From Pseudomonas brassicacearum (GTDB taxonomy: Bacteria > Pseudomonadota > Gammaproteobacteria > Pseudomonadales > Pseudomonadaceae), in assembly GCF_003732225.1 (NCBI RefSeq), contig NZ_MOBJ01000003.1:243167-307166 (forward strand): a stretch of 64,000 nucleotides of DNA, given 5' to 3'. Made by a program: the position numbers and the translations under genes. The notes beneath the pieces are model-generated. The model ran no database searches. It was not told where the DNA came from and was given only the letters and a program-made list of their open reading frames with translations. Below, in pieces: positions 49,748 to 57,037 of this stretch. Positions within the stretch are counted from its first letter, which is position 1. The number at the start of each line of letters is the position of its first letter.

Positions 49748-50184
49748 ACATATTAGATTTTTTAGAACAAGATTTTAATCTCTCGGGTAGCGGGCTAGAA
49801 ACAGCCAAGCTTATCCGAAGAGAAACAGATGAAGATTTTGTTTATAAAAACGAGTACATCATAAAAAAAACAGGTGATGCATACAAAAAAGAAATCACCA
49901 CACAAAAAGAAATAGCCGATACCGCTGCCATGGCGATACCGGGTTTCGAGCAGCTTATTAATGCACTGTCAGAGATACAACCAGAAACCGTCATATCAAT
50001 GCGATTCATTGACAGCTTGAATTGGGACGGTCGAATTTATTTCGACGAGACAAAAAAAATACTTGGAATGATATTAGGTAAAAAGAAAAACAAGAATTGG
50101 AAAACGCCCCCAAACTGGGACGGCTCAGAGGAAATGCTAAGACAATACAACGCATCTTCAAGCTCTAGCCAAAAGGATGATTAA
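49744..50184 (+). CDS. Putative cognate immunity protein for Rhs toxin B
   Basis: The 146-residue, AT-rich gene overlaps the rhs stop by ATGA (start 49744). It is charged and mostly helical in appearance (GDAYKKEITTQKEIADTAAM), without signal peptide or membrane segment. A Ser-rich tail (NASSSSSQKDD) ends the protein. I do not recognise the family. Position immediately after an ADP-ribosyltransferase-like Rhs tip implies that it blocks the toxin or reverses its modification. It has no obvious macrodomain or ADP-ribosylglycohydrolase motif, so direct binding is more likely. Confidence 0.65.
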   Translation: MNILDFLEQDFNLSGSGLETAKLIRRETDEDFVYKNEYIIKKTGDAYKKEITTQKEIADTAAMAIPGFEQLINALSEIQPETVISMRFIDSLNWDGRIYFDETKKILGMILGKKKNKNWKTPPNWDGSEEMLRQYNASSSSSQKDD

Positions 50185-50213
50185 AAGAAAAGGAGACGGA
50201 TTTACTTCCTAGA

Positions 50214-50233
50214 CACTCAGTAAAAATAAATCC
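50214..50233 (+). repeat. 20-bp direct repeat, first copy, in immunity array
   Basis: CACTCAGTAAAAATAAATCC recurs at 50604-50623 with one change (A to G). The copies lie after the first and second small genes downstream of rhs B, suggesting that the array grew by duplication or recombination of gene-plus-spacer units. Confidence 0.6.
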
Positions 50234-50280
50234 ATCCGCCTTCATCCTGAAGTGTCACCGCTGGAGCTACAGGAAAAACA

Positions 50281-50544
50281 ATGAAATTCAATGATGTTTT
50301 TTTCAGAAAAAAAGAACGATTTTCTGTCGGAATTGAAGAAAAAACAGGAAGATTCTACGTTTCGATACCAGTCAGCAACCAAATGGTTGACTATGAAGAG
50401 TACTTCGAAATTGACGAGAACACCTTTGATGCATATATAAAAAATCCAACTACCGCACTATCATTCGTCGAGTGCTGCCGAAATCGAGAAGTAGACAATC
50501 TATTAATGATTCAACCTGGAATAGATCGTGGAGTCGCAACCTAG
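50281..50544 (+). CDS. Small protein, possible additional (orphan) immunity
   Basis: The 87-residue protein begins MKFNDVFFRKKERFSVGIEE and contains VDYEEYFEIDENTFDAYIKN and NREVDNLLMIQPG. It resembles in style small immunity-like proteins found near polymorphic toxins, but I cannot name the family. It is preceded by AGGAAA. The gene is AT-rich and separated by about 100 bp from the first immunity gene. It may be an immunity gene left from an earlier Rhs tip. No toxin fragment is visible next to it. Confidence 0.55.
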   Translation: MKFNDVFFRKKERFSVGIEEKTGRFYVSIPVSNQMVDYEEYFEIDENTFDAYIKNPTTALSFVECCRNREVDNLLMIQPGIDRGVAT

Positions 50545-50603
50545 AAGCGGCCCAACAAAATGACGAAAGAAAATTAAAAAAATTGGACAGATATATTTTC
50601 AAG

Positions 50604-50623
50604 CACTCAGTAAAAATAAGTCC
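50604..50623 (+). repeat. 20-bp direct repeat, second copy, in immunity array
   Basis: CACTCAGTAAAAATAAGTCC matches the copy at 50214-50233 at 19 of 20 positions and is likewise placed in the spacer between two small genes. Confidence 0.6.
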
Positions 50624-50657
50624 GCACCCCACTCTCTCAAAGCATTCGAGATAAGCT

Positions 50658-51155
50658 GTGAATATGCATCGCATCACTCTTCCAAACGGCTGGATTGCTG
50701 AATTTGAAAACCAAGGCGAATTTCGCATGTCGGCTGAGGGTTGGAATCTGGTTTTGCGGGGGCCAAACCAGAAAAGCATCCAATACTTCAAAGACAAGAT
50801 CATTGTAGTGAACGATGACGACGGCACTCAGGCCAAGTCGTGTATTCGCCTCTCTTCCGACGGAGTTCACGGCTACTTGACCACTGGATTGGATCAAGGC
50901 TGGGTGATTGATTTTGCGCGATGCATGATCGCTCCGCATCGTGTACAAATCCATCATCATCACGACGGTTACGATGAAAGTATCTCGATGTACGAGCAAC
51001 CTGCCTTCAAACGCACACGCGAGTATATAAGCGTGACAGGTATGTATATTTACCTGACCTTCCCATTCACCAAGGATGAGGACTTCCCGAAAATTTGGGA
51101 GGAATATCTCCAGATCCGAAGACGTCAACTGGACGAGCTTTACTTCAGGAACTGA
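50658..51155 (+). CDS. Hypothetical protein at the end of the immunity array
   Basis: The protein has 165 residues from a GTG at 50658; an ATG two codons later is equally possible. Blocks visible are ITLPNGWIAEFENQGEFRMS and FPFTKDEDFPKIWEEYLQIR, with a His cluster (IHHHHDG). It has no membrane segment or signal. Its base composition is between that of the immunity genes and the backbone. The position suggests a third immunity-like protein, but nothing in the sequence confirms this, and it could be an unrelated accessory gene. Confidence 0.5.
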   Translation: MNMHRITLPNGWIAEFENQGEFRMSAEGWNLVLRGPNQKSIQYFKDKIIVVNDDDGTQAKSCIRLSSDGVHGYLTTGLDQGWVIDFARCMIAPHRVQIHHHHDGYDESISMYEQPAFKRTREYISVTGMYIYLTFPFTKDEDFPKIWEEYLQIRRRQLDELYFRN

Positions 51156-51382
51156 CCCCTTTTCCCTGTAAATTTTCCTGACTCCCCCAAGAAGAAACCG
51201 TCCTAGGCCAAGTCCTAAGACATTTCCTGCACGCTATAGCGCCTTAGGTGAACTTGTCCCAAATCAACCACGCGGATAGTCTTCACAAGTCGCCACAAAT
51301 TCAGCGGCCAGTTTTGACAGACTGAACAGTATCAAGGCATGCAAATGCCGCTATGCGGCTCCATAGCTCAGGGAGCTTCACC

Positions 51383-51709
51383 ATGAAAAAGATCACCCTC
51401 AAACCACTCAGCCTCACCGCCACCGATCCCCTCGATACCCAAAACCCGCCCCAACGTCCAAGCCCCATCTTCACCGTTACCCCCAATATCGACACCGAAA
51501 CCCTGTTGGTCCACGCCAGCGAAACCCTGGCCTCGCTGAACGCGATGACCACCGACCTGGCCTTTGAACTTGAAGGGTCGCACCGCAACGTGGCACTAGG
51601 TATTCAGCAGATGATCGTGTTGGGCGAGCTGCTGGTGAACAGAGCACTGGAGAACCTCGACCAACCCGATTCGGCGGGCAGCCGGCTCAATCCGTCCGCC
51701 GTCCATTGA
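51383..51709 (+). CDS. DUF6124 family small protein
   Basis: The protein has 108 residues from the ATG at 51383, preceded by AGGGAG. It has a Pro-rich N-terminal tail and a helical core (TLLVHASETLASLNAMTTDL, GIQQMIVLGELLVNRAL) matching a small Pseudomonas-specific family annotated as DUF6124. Function is unknown. The 227-bp gap before it (51156-51382) shows no other gene. It is followed after 35 bp by a DUF3077 gene, so the two are likely co-transcribed. Confidence 0.7.
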   Translation: MKKITLKPLSLTATDPLDTQNPPQRPSPIFTVTPNIDTETLLVHASETLASLNAMTTDLAFELEGSHRNVALGIQQMIVLGELLVNRALENLDQPDSAGSRLNPSAVH

Positions 51710-51744
51710 CGGGCCGCGCTGTTTTATCGAATGGAGTGTTCCCC

Positions 51745-52017
51745 ATGTCTCGATACATGCCCATCACCGGCCTGGACTGCAACGTCCCTTCCCTGCTGAT
51801 CGACACCGAAGCCCCGCTCGACGTGCTGCATGAAACAGCGGCCTTCCGCATCCGCAGCGCCACCCAACTGCTGGAAACCTTCGCCTTGCGCGACGACATC
51901 CAGGGTGACGCCAGCGTTCTACACGAGGTTGCGCAGGCGCTGGTCATTTCGCTGCGCGACGGCTGCGACATACTGGACGTCATCGGGCGACGCTTGCGGG
52001 CGCAGGTTTCGGCGTAA
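51745..52017 (+). CDS. DUF3077 family small protein
   Basis: The protein has 90 residues from the ATG at 51745 (MSRYMPITGLDCNVPSLLID) with GGAG upstream. It shares the blocks APLDVLHETAAFRIRSATQL and DGCDILDVIGRRLRAQVSA with the leftward copy at 11802-12125. Function is unknown. It is the last gene before a terminator that has been split by a MITE-like element. The parallel placement of both DUF3077 genes next to a T6SS module and a MITE copy is noteworthy. Confidence 0.72.
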   Translation: MSRYMPITGLDCNVPSLLIDTEAPLDVLHETAAFRIRSATQLLETFALRDDIQGDASVLHEVAQALVISLRDGCDILDVIGRRLRAQVSA

Positions 52018-52040
52018 TGAATATGGGCGACCCCAAGGCC

Positions 52041-52244
52041 TAATACCAGTCAGTTAAGCCAGTACGCAATCCGTAGCAGCTGGCGAAGCCTGCGTTCGGC
52101 GGCGTAGCCGTCGTATATTCGGCATACACGGATTACTGGAAGACCGCATTGCATGATTTTACGACCGCTTCGCGGCCGAACGCAGGCTTCGCCAGCTGCT
52201 ACGGGGTATGCGTCGCTCCGGAATCTCTTAACTGACTGGCATTA
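52041..52244. mobile_element. 204-bp MITE-like element with IS4-type ends, second copy
   Basis: The left end TAATACCAGTCAGTTAAG (52041-52058) and the inverted right end TAATGCCAGTCAGTTAAG (52227-52244) agree at 17 of 18 bases and match the copy at 11525-11668. An ACCCCAA duplication flanks it (52030-52036 and 52245-52251), extendable to 11 bp with two mismatches. No transposase is encoded; the interior is a family C REPIN. The gap 52018-52372 holds only this, the split terminator and the promoter of the next gene. Confidence 0.72.
52071..52204. repeat. REPIN, family C, nested inside the second MITE-like element
   Basis: The 29-bp arms 52071-52099 and 52176-52204 are exact reverse complements (CCGTAGCAGCTGGCGAAGCC type). 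Confidence 0.9.
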
Positions 52245-52372
52245 ACCCCAACGTCGCCCATTTTTTTGCTTAACACGAGGGTTAGAGACGTTTGAATAGA
52301 CCTCCTTTACGCCTCCATAAGACTCACTGTACTGTCGCCTAATCTACTTAAAGATCATTTTGGCGAATCTTA

Positions 52373-52678
52373 ATGAGCACTTTCTTCCCCCTTGATTGCT
52401 CTGAAAGCCTTGTATCCATTGGGCTGCTGGCGAAAAAACGACGTCAAGAGCGCGGAATGAGGCAAAAAGACCTCGCCAAACAGGTAGGGGTGGCGACAGG
52501 TACTCTCGGCAAAATTGAGGCGGGCGAAGCGGTCGTTGAGCTGCGCACATTCATGTTGGTGCTCTGGCACCTGGGACTTCTCTCGGAAGTCTTCAATGAC
52601 ACCCTGATAAACAAAGCGCCTGCTGAATCATCAAAGCAGCGAGTACGTATGAAGCGCGTGACCGAAGCGTCCTTCTGA
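52373..52678 (+). CDS. Xre/Cro-type helix-turn-helix regulator
   Basis: The 101-residue protein has an HTH of the Cro/HipB kind: IGLLAKKRRQERGMRQKDLA followed by KQVGVATGTLGKIEAGEAVV. The C-terminal 35 residues are basic. HipB-like regulators usually precede a hipA kinase gene, but none follows here; the next gene is trxC. It may be a stand-alone repressor or a remnant antitoxin. It starts at the ATG at 52373. Targets are unknown. Confidence 0.75.
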   Translation: MSTFFPLDCSESLVSIGLLAKKRRQERGMRQKDLAKQVGVATGTLGKIEAGEAVVELRTFMLVLWHLGLLSEVFNDTLINKAPAESSKQRVRMKRVTEASF

Positions 52679-52776
52679 TGAATACGTATGGCATAGCCCT
52701 CCTGCCCATCAACTTGATATCTCTGCCACCAGCCTCCAACTACTAAACCTCTGCCTCGCCTCTACGGAGCTCTCCG

Positions 52777-53211
52777 ATGTCCGATCCACTGCTCATCCCC
52801 TGCCCCCACTGCAACGGCCTCAACCGCATCCCCGCCGAACGTCTGGGCGATAACCCCAAGTGCGGGCGCTGCAAAGCCGAAGTCCTGCTGAACAAGCCCT
52901 TCGAGTTGAAGCAAGGCGATTACGCCAGTCAGATCAAGGGCGATCTGCCGTTGCTGGTGGATGTGTGGGCGGACTGGTGTGGGCCGTGCAAGTCGTTTGC
53001 GCCGGTGTTCGAGCAGGCGGCGGGGCAGTTGGCGGGCAAGTGTCGGTTGGCCAAGCTGGACAGTGAGGCGAATCAGCAGTTGTCGGCGCAGTTGGGGATT
53101 CGCTCGATTCCGAGTTTGATTCTGTTCAAGAACGGCCGGGAAGTGGCGCGTCAGAGCGGGGCGTTTCCGTTGCCGCAGTTGATGAGTTGGTTGCGTAGTC
53201 AGGGGATCTGA
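52777..53211 (+). CDS. trxC: Thioredoxin 2 (zinc-ribbon type)
   Basis: The 144-residue protein has an N-terminal zinc ribbon (CPHC and CGRC) followed by a thioredoxin domain with active site WADWCGPCKSFAP and the cis-Pro region RSIPSLILFKNG. TrxC reduces disulfides in cytoplasmic proteins and is often induced by oxidative stress. The ATG at 52777 has CGGAGC upstream. Length and domain order match TrxC of pseudomonads and E. coli. It appears to be a single gene, with a REPIN 29 bp after the stop. Confidence 0.95.
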   Translation: MSDPLLIPCPHCNGLNRIPAERLGDNPKCGRCKAEVLLNKPFELKQGDYASQIKGDLPLLVDVWADWCGPCKSFAPVFEQAAGQLAGKCRLAKLDSEANQQLSAQLGIRSIPSLILFKNGREVARQSGAFPLPQLMSWLRSQGI

Positions 53212-53240
53212 CGACGATCTCAACGCCACCCTGAACCCAA

Positions 53241-53330
53241 TGTGGGAGCGAGCTTGCTCGCGATAGCGGCCTGACAGCCAACATCTCTGTTTAATGTCAC
53301 GCCCTCATCGCGAGCAAGCTCGCTCCCACA
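53241..53330. repeat. REPIN, family A, between convergent trxC and parA-like gene
   Basis: The 24-bp arms 53241-53264 and 53307-53330 are exact reverse complements. It stands between two convergent genes. Confidence 0.9.
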
Positions 53331-53354
53331 TGGGTTCTATGTTGTCTGTAGGAG

Positions 53355-54125
53355 TCAGGTGTTTTCCAGCAGGTTGTGCAGTTCGACGAATTGCTGGGTC
53401 AGTTTGTGCCGGGGGTCGAGGTGGATCAGTGGCATGTTGGCCTGGTGCGATTCGCGCATGCGCACCGAGCTGCCCAGGTACACCGGTAGCACCGGCAGGC
53501 CCTCGGCGATCAGTTCGTCGAGCATCTGCTGCGGCAGGCTCGCGCGGGCCTGGAACTGATTGACCACGATGCCTTCGACTTGCAGGTCTTCGTTGTGGTC
53601 TTCCTTCAACTCTTCGATTTCTGCCAGCAGGCCGTACAGCGCCTGACGGGAGAAGCTGTCGCAGTCGAAGGGAATCAGCACGCGATCGGCGGCAATCAAC
53701 GCTGAAACCGCGTAGAAGTTCAACGCTGGCGGGGTGTCGAGGTAGATCCGGTCGTAGTCTTCGGCCAGTTCGTCGAGCAGTTTGCGCAGCTTGTTGATCT
53801 TGTGTTTGGCCTCAAGCTTGGGCTGCAGGTCGGCAAGCTCTGCGGTGGCGGTAACCACGTGCAGGTTGTCGAACGGGGTTTCGTAGATATCGACCTGGTT
53901 TTTCTTCGAGAACGGCCCGGATGACAGGGTTTGCTTGAAGAAGTCGGCAATGCCCATCGGGATGTCGTTGCCGGTCAAACCCGTCAGGTACTGAGTGGAG
54001 TTGGCCTGGGCATCGAGATCCACCAGCAGCGTGCGATAGCCCTCGCTGGCGCTGACCGCCGCCAGATTGCAGGCAATACTGGATTTGCCCACGCCACCTT
54101 TCTGATTGAACACCACGCGCCGCAT
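53355..54125 (-). CDS. ParA-family ATPase (stand-alone)
   Basis: The protein has 256 residues from the ATG at 54125-54123 ([20 protein letters not shown]), with GGAGG seven bases upstream on the minus strand. The deviant Walker A motif KGGVGKSS, the switch region [12 protein letters not shown] and [13 protein letters not shown] identify a ParA/MinD-type ATPase. No ParB partner or parS-like site is next to it, so it is not the chromosome partition pair; such lone ParA proteins position other cell components. It is divergent from the pigment operon. I recall a similar gene near PA5028 in P. aeruginosa. Confidence 0.88.
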   Translation of the reverse strand: MRRVVFNQKGGVGKSSIACNLAAVSASEGYRTLLVDLDAQANSTQYLTGLTGNDIPMGIADFFKQTLSSGPFSKKNQVDIYETPFDNLHVVTATAELADLQPKLEAKHKINKLRKLLDELAEDYDRIYLDTPPALNFYAVSALIAADRVLIPFDCDSFSRQALYGLLAEIEELKEDHNEDLQVEGIVVNQFQARASLPQQMLDELIAEGLPVLPVYLGSSVRMRESHQANMPLIHLDPRHKLTQQFVELHNLLENT

Positions 54126-54485
54126 GTCAAAACCTCCGTGTATCAAAGAATGACCGAGTGTAGTAGCCGACACCGCTGCTTAGCTACCTCGTTGGCAATC
54201 GGACTACACAGTCAGCTGCAATCTCGGCAAAAAACCGACCTGCTTCGCTCCTCTATCGATGAATCATCTGGCAGACACGTCTGCAAAAAACTGAATAATG
54301 GCCAAACGACAGCTTTTTTAGTCGATAAACGACATGGCGCGCCGAACAAAATGGAGCCAGTATTTGCTACAAGCCTGCTGCACCGGGATAATGCGCGCCG
54401 CTCGGCCGTAGCGTCATGCCGGGTCAGTCGCCAGTCAATCGACTCACCGCGTCAAGGAAGCCCGCAGGGGCGGGATGAATTTTCA
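54126..54485. other. Divergent control region between parA-like gene and pigment operon
   Basis: This 360-bp gap has no gene that I can support. It must contain the promoters of both the ParA-like gene and the operon starting at 54486. I see no clear dyad, riboswitch or terminator. Confidence 0.3.
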
Positions 54486-55205
54486 GTGATCAAATTCAAT
54501 ATCGCCCAATGGCGCGCTTGGGCCCCTGGGCTCGAGAGCGTGGACGATTGGCAAGCCTGGAGCCGACAACCGGTCGTGCTTGAGAGCAGCGATGCCGCCC
54601 CCGACGTATCGTTTCTGCCGGCCATGCAGCGCCGGCGACTCAGCCGTCTGGCGCGGATGGCCTTTAGCGTCGGCTGGCCATTGGCCGAGGGTCGCGAACA
54701 GCTACCGTTGGTCTTTATTTCTCGTCACGGCGAAACCCCGCGTACCTTCGAGATTCTCAACGATCTGGCAGCCGATCAGCCGCTGTCGCCGACCCAGTTC
54801 AGCCTGTCGGTGCACAACGCTGTCATCGGACTGTGGTCGATCATGCGTGGCGAAATTAGCGAGATGACCGCCCTCGCCGCGGCCGGCGATGGCTTTGAAC
54901 ACGGCATGCTGGAGGCTGCGGCGCTGCTTGAGGAAGGCGCGCCTGCGGTATTGCTGGTGATCACCGAAGAGCAACCGCCGCAAGCCTACTCAGCCTGGAT
55001 CGACGATGTGCCGTTTCCGTACGCGGTCGGCCTGTTGATCACACCCGGAAATCAGTGGCAGCTGTCCTTGAACAGCACCTCGGATGCGTTGTCCAAACCC
55101 CACTGGCCCCATGCACTGAATCTGTTGCGCATGCTGCTCGGCCAGCAGACCACCTGCCAACATGCCTGGAAAAATCGTGTATGGACCTGGCAACGCAACC
55201 TGTAA
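54486..55205 (+). CDS. Short beta-ketoacyl-synthase-like protein of an aryl polyene-type cluster
   Basis: The protein has 239 residues from the GTG at 54486 (reading MIKFNIAQWRAWAPGLESVD); GGGA lies about ten bases upstream, and the frame is open further left without a better start. It corresponds to the ketoacyl-synt_2-like N-terminal family found in aryl polyene and related clusters, with RRRLSRLARMAFSVGWPLAE and FSLSVHNAVIGLWSIMRGE. It is too short for a full condensing enzyme and lacks an evident Cys-His-His triad, so an accessory or chain-length role is likely. The downstream acyltransferase gene overlaps its end by 25 bp. It is the first gene of the operon. Confidence 0.75.
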   Translation: MIKFNIAQWRAWAPGLESVDDWQAWSRQPVVLESSDAAPDVSFLPAMQRRRLSRLARMAFSVGWPLAEGREQLPLVFISRHGETPRTFEILNDLAADQPLSPTQFSLSVHNAVIGLWSIMRGEISEMTALAAAGDGFEHGMLEAAALLEEGAPAVLLVITEEQPPQAYSAWIDDVPFPYAVGLLITPGNQWQLSLNSTSDALSKPHWPHALNLLRMLLGQQTTCQHAWKNRVWTWQRNL

Positions 55206-55990
55206 CCGCTAAAAACCGCGACGCCTACTACTGGCGTCTGCTGGCTACCGCCGTGAGCTTTACCCTCTTCGGGTTGGGCGCGCTGTGCCTGCGATTGGTG
55301 GTTTTACCGCTATTGAGTTGCCTGCCGGGCGATGCCCAGACCCATCGGCAACGGGCGCGACATATCGTCAGCCGGATATTCTGGTTTTTTGTCCGGTTCA
55401 TGGCCCGCTCGGGCGTGCTGACCTATGACATCCAGGGCGCGGAAAAACTCGGCCGCCCGGGGCAGATGATCATCGCCAATCATCCATCGTTGATCGATGT
55501 CGTGTTCCTGATCGGTCTGGTGCCCCACGCCAACTGCGTGGTCAAGAAGAGCCTCTGGGAGAACCCCTTCACTCGCGGTCCGCTACGCCGCACCGAATAC
55601 ATCAGCAACGACGGCAGCATGGACATGCTCGACGCCGCCGCCGATGCACTGAAAAACGACCAGACCCTGATAATTTTTCCCGAGGGCACTCGCACCCAAC
55701 CCGGCCAACCGCCGGCCTTTCATCGGGGCGCTGCGGCAATCGCCCTTCGCGGTGCGAGAATCGTCACCCCGGTGATTATCAAGGTCAGCCCGACAACCCT
55801 GACCAAGGCCGAGCCTTGGTATCGGATCCCAAAACGTCGCGTGCACTTCAGTTTCCGTGTAGGGGCCGATATAGATCCACAAGCCTTCGCAGCGCTCGGC
55901 TCACCCCCTCAGGCCTCGCGCAAACTCAACGATTATTTTCACCATTACTTTATTAAGGAGCTCGCCGAAGATGAGCGATCTGAAGCGTGA
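55181..55990 (+). CDS. 1-acyl-glycerol-phosphate acyltransferase-like (PlsC-type)
   Basis: The protein has 269 residues from the ATG at 55181. It has an N-terminal membrane helix (LLATAVSFTLFGLGALCLRL) and the PlsC acyltransferase motifs NHPSLID (HX4D) and FPEGTRTQPG. In aryl polyene clusters such enzymes are thought to transfer the polyene or fatty acyl chain to a glycerol or other membrane anchor. The start overlaps the preceding gene by 25 bp and the end overlaps the next ACP gene by 20 bp, so expression is coupled. The acyl acceptor cannot be read from sequence. Confidence 0.85.
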   Translation: MDLATQPVTAKNRDAYYWRLLATAVSFTLFGLGALCLRLVVLPLLSCLPGDAQTHRQRARHIVSRIFWFFVRFMARSGVLTYDIQGAEKLGRPGQMIIANHPSLIDVVFLIGLVPHANCVVKKSLWENPFTRGPLRRTEYISNDGSMDMLDAAADALKNDQTLIIFPEGTRTQPGQPPAFHRGAAAIALRGARIVTPVIIKVSPTTLTKAEPWYRIPKRRVHFSFRVGADIDPQAFAALGSPPQASRKLNDYFHHYFIKELAEDERSEA

Positions 55991-56231
55991 AATAAAACTG
56001 CTGATCATCGAAGCCCTGGGCCTCGAAGACATCGGTGTGCAAGACATCGGCGACGAGCAGACGCTGTTCGGCGAAGGCCTGGGTCTGGACTCGGTTGACG
56101 CTCTGGAGCTCGGCCTGGCGATTCAGAAAAAGTACGGTATCAAGATTGATGCCGAAGCCAATGACACCCGCGGTCACTTCACCAACGTGACGAGCCTTGC
56201 GGCGTTCGTCACTGCAAAACAGGCGGCTTGA
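55971..56231 (+). CDS. Acyl carrier protein 1 of the aryl polyene-type cluster
   Basis: The 86-residue acidic protein has the phosphopantetheine attachment motif LGLDSVDALEL (Ser41). It carries the growing chain or starter as a thioester. The ATG at 55971 follows AAGGAG in the end of the acyltransferase gene. It is followed after 9 bp by a second, only distantly similar ACP. Confidence 0.92.
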   Translation: MSDLKREIKLLIIEALGLEDIGVQDIGDEQTLFGEGLGLDSVDALELGLAIQKKYGIKIDAEANDTRGHFTNVTSLAAFVTAKQAA

Positions 56232-56240
56232 GACCGGACC

Positions 56241-56495
56241 ATGCAAACTCGTGACGACATCTTCAACACCCTGCGCGATGCCTTGGTCGAACTCTTTGAG
56301 CTGGAACCCGAACGCGTGAACCTGGACTCCAACCTGTATCAGGACCTGGAAATCGACAGCATCGACGCGGTCGATCTGATCGATCACATCAAACGCCAGA
56401 CCGGCAAGAAAATCGCCGCCGAGGAATTCAAGTCGGTGCGTACTGTCGGCGACGTGGTCGAGGCGGTCTACCGTCTGGTTCAACCGGCCGCATGA
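56241..56495 (+). CDS. Acyl carrier protein 2 of the aryl polyene-type cluster
   Basis: The 84-residue acidic protein has the DLEIDSIDAVDL motif (Ser40). Two different ACPs in tandem is the normal arrangement in aryl polyene clusters, where one may hold the aryl starter and the other the extender chain. The stop overlaps the next start (ATGA, 56492). Confidence 0.92.
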   Translation: MQTRDDIFNTLRDALVELFELEPERVNLDSNLYQDLEIDSIDAVDLIDHIKRQTGKKIAAEEFKSVRTVGDVVEAVYRLVQPAA

Positions 56496-57037
56496 GCCGA
56501 GTGATCGGCCTCGGCCTGCTGCTCGCGGGCCTGCTGTACCCCTTTGCGGTGTATTTCGGCATGGAACATTTCGCCCCATGGCAGTTTGGTCTGCTGCTGG
56601 GCGGATTGTGGCTGGCCCGTGCGCTGCTGGGCGAGCGGCGTCCGGGCAGCGTCTGGATGGCGGTGGTTGCCATTGCTTTTTGCCTGCTGCTGGCGTTGTT
56701 CGATAGCCCTTTGTTGCTGCGCTGGTACCCGGTGTTGATGAGCGGTTTCATGCTGGTGCTGTTTGGCCTGAGCCTGAAGTTCGGGCAACCGATGATCGAG
56801 CGGCTGGCGCGTTTGCGCGAACCGCATCTGCCGGACAAGGCAATTGTTTATACCCGCCAGGTGACGATCGCCTGGAGTGTGTTTTTCCTCTGTAACGGTT
56901 TGCTCGCGGCCGCCCTGACCCTCTGGGCGCCGCTGAGTTGGTGGATGTTGTACACCGGCCTGATCTCCTACGGGTTAATGGGTTTGCTGTTTGCCATTGA
57001 ATGGCTCATACGACAACGGGTACGAGGCCACCCATGA
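56492..57037 (+). CDS. Integral membrane protein (COG4648-like)
   Basis: The 181-residue protein has five to six hydrophobic segments (GLGLLLAGLLYPFAVYFGME at the start, LLLRWYPVLMSGFMLVLFGL, ITYTxxWSxFFLCNG-like centre). It belongs to the COG4648-type proteins that accompany aryl polyene genes, sometimes mislabelled as DNA gyrase subunit. Function is not established; a role in anchoring or transport of the product is inferred from context. It overlaps both neighbours by 4 bp (56492-56495 and 57034-57037). Confidence 0.8.
   Translation: MSRVIGLGLLLAGLLYPFAVYFGMEHFAPWQFGLLLGGLWLARALLGERRPGSVWMAVVAIAFCLLLALFDSPLLLRWYPVLMSGFMLVLFGLSLKFGQPMIERLARLREPHLPDKAIVYTRQVTIAWSVFFLCNGLLAAALTLWAPLSWWMLYTGLISYGLMGLLFAIEWLIRQRVRGHP

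Larger units (their letters stand above)
52023..52267 (+). terminator. Rho-independent terminator split by an inserted element
   Basis: ATGGGCGAC (52023-52031) is complementary to GTCGCCCAT (52253-52261), which is followed by a T-run to 52267. The two arms are 221 bp apart because the element at 52041-52244 lies in the former loop. Removing the element and one copy of ACCCCAA restores a 9-bp stem with a 6-nt loop. Termination now would need pairing across a much larger, itself folded, insert. Confidence 0.7.

Noticed and set aside
52373..52678. HipB-like regulator considered as half of a toxin-antitoxin pair
   Set aside because: No hipA-like kinase or other small toxin gene lies next to it; the following gene is trxC.
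53355..54125. ParA-like gene considered as part of a plasmid or integrated element partition system
   Set aside because: No parB, parS cluster, replication or integrase gene is nearby, and the gene has normal chromosomal composition.
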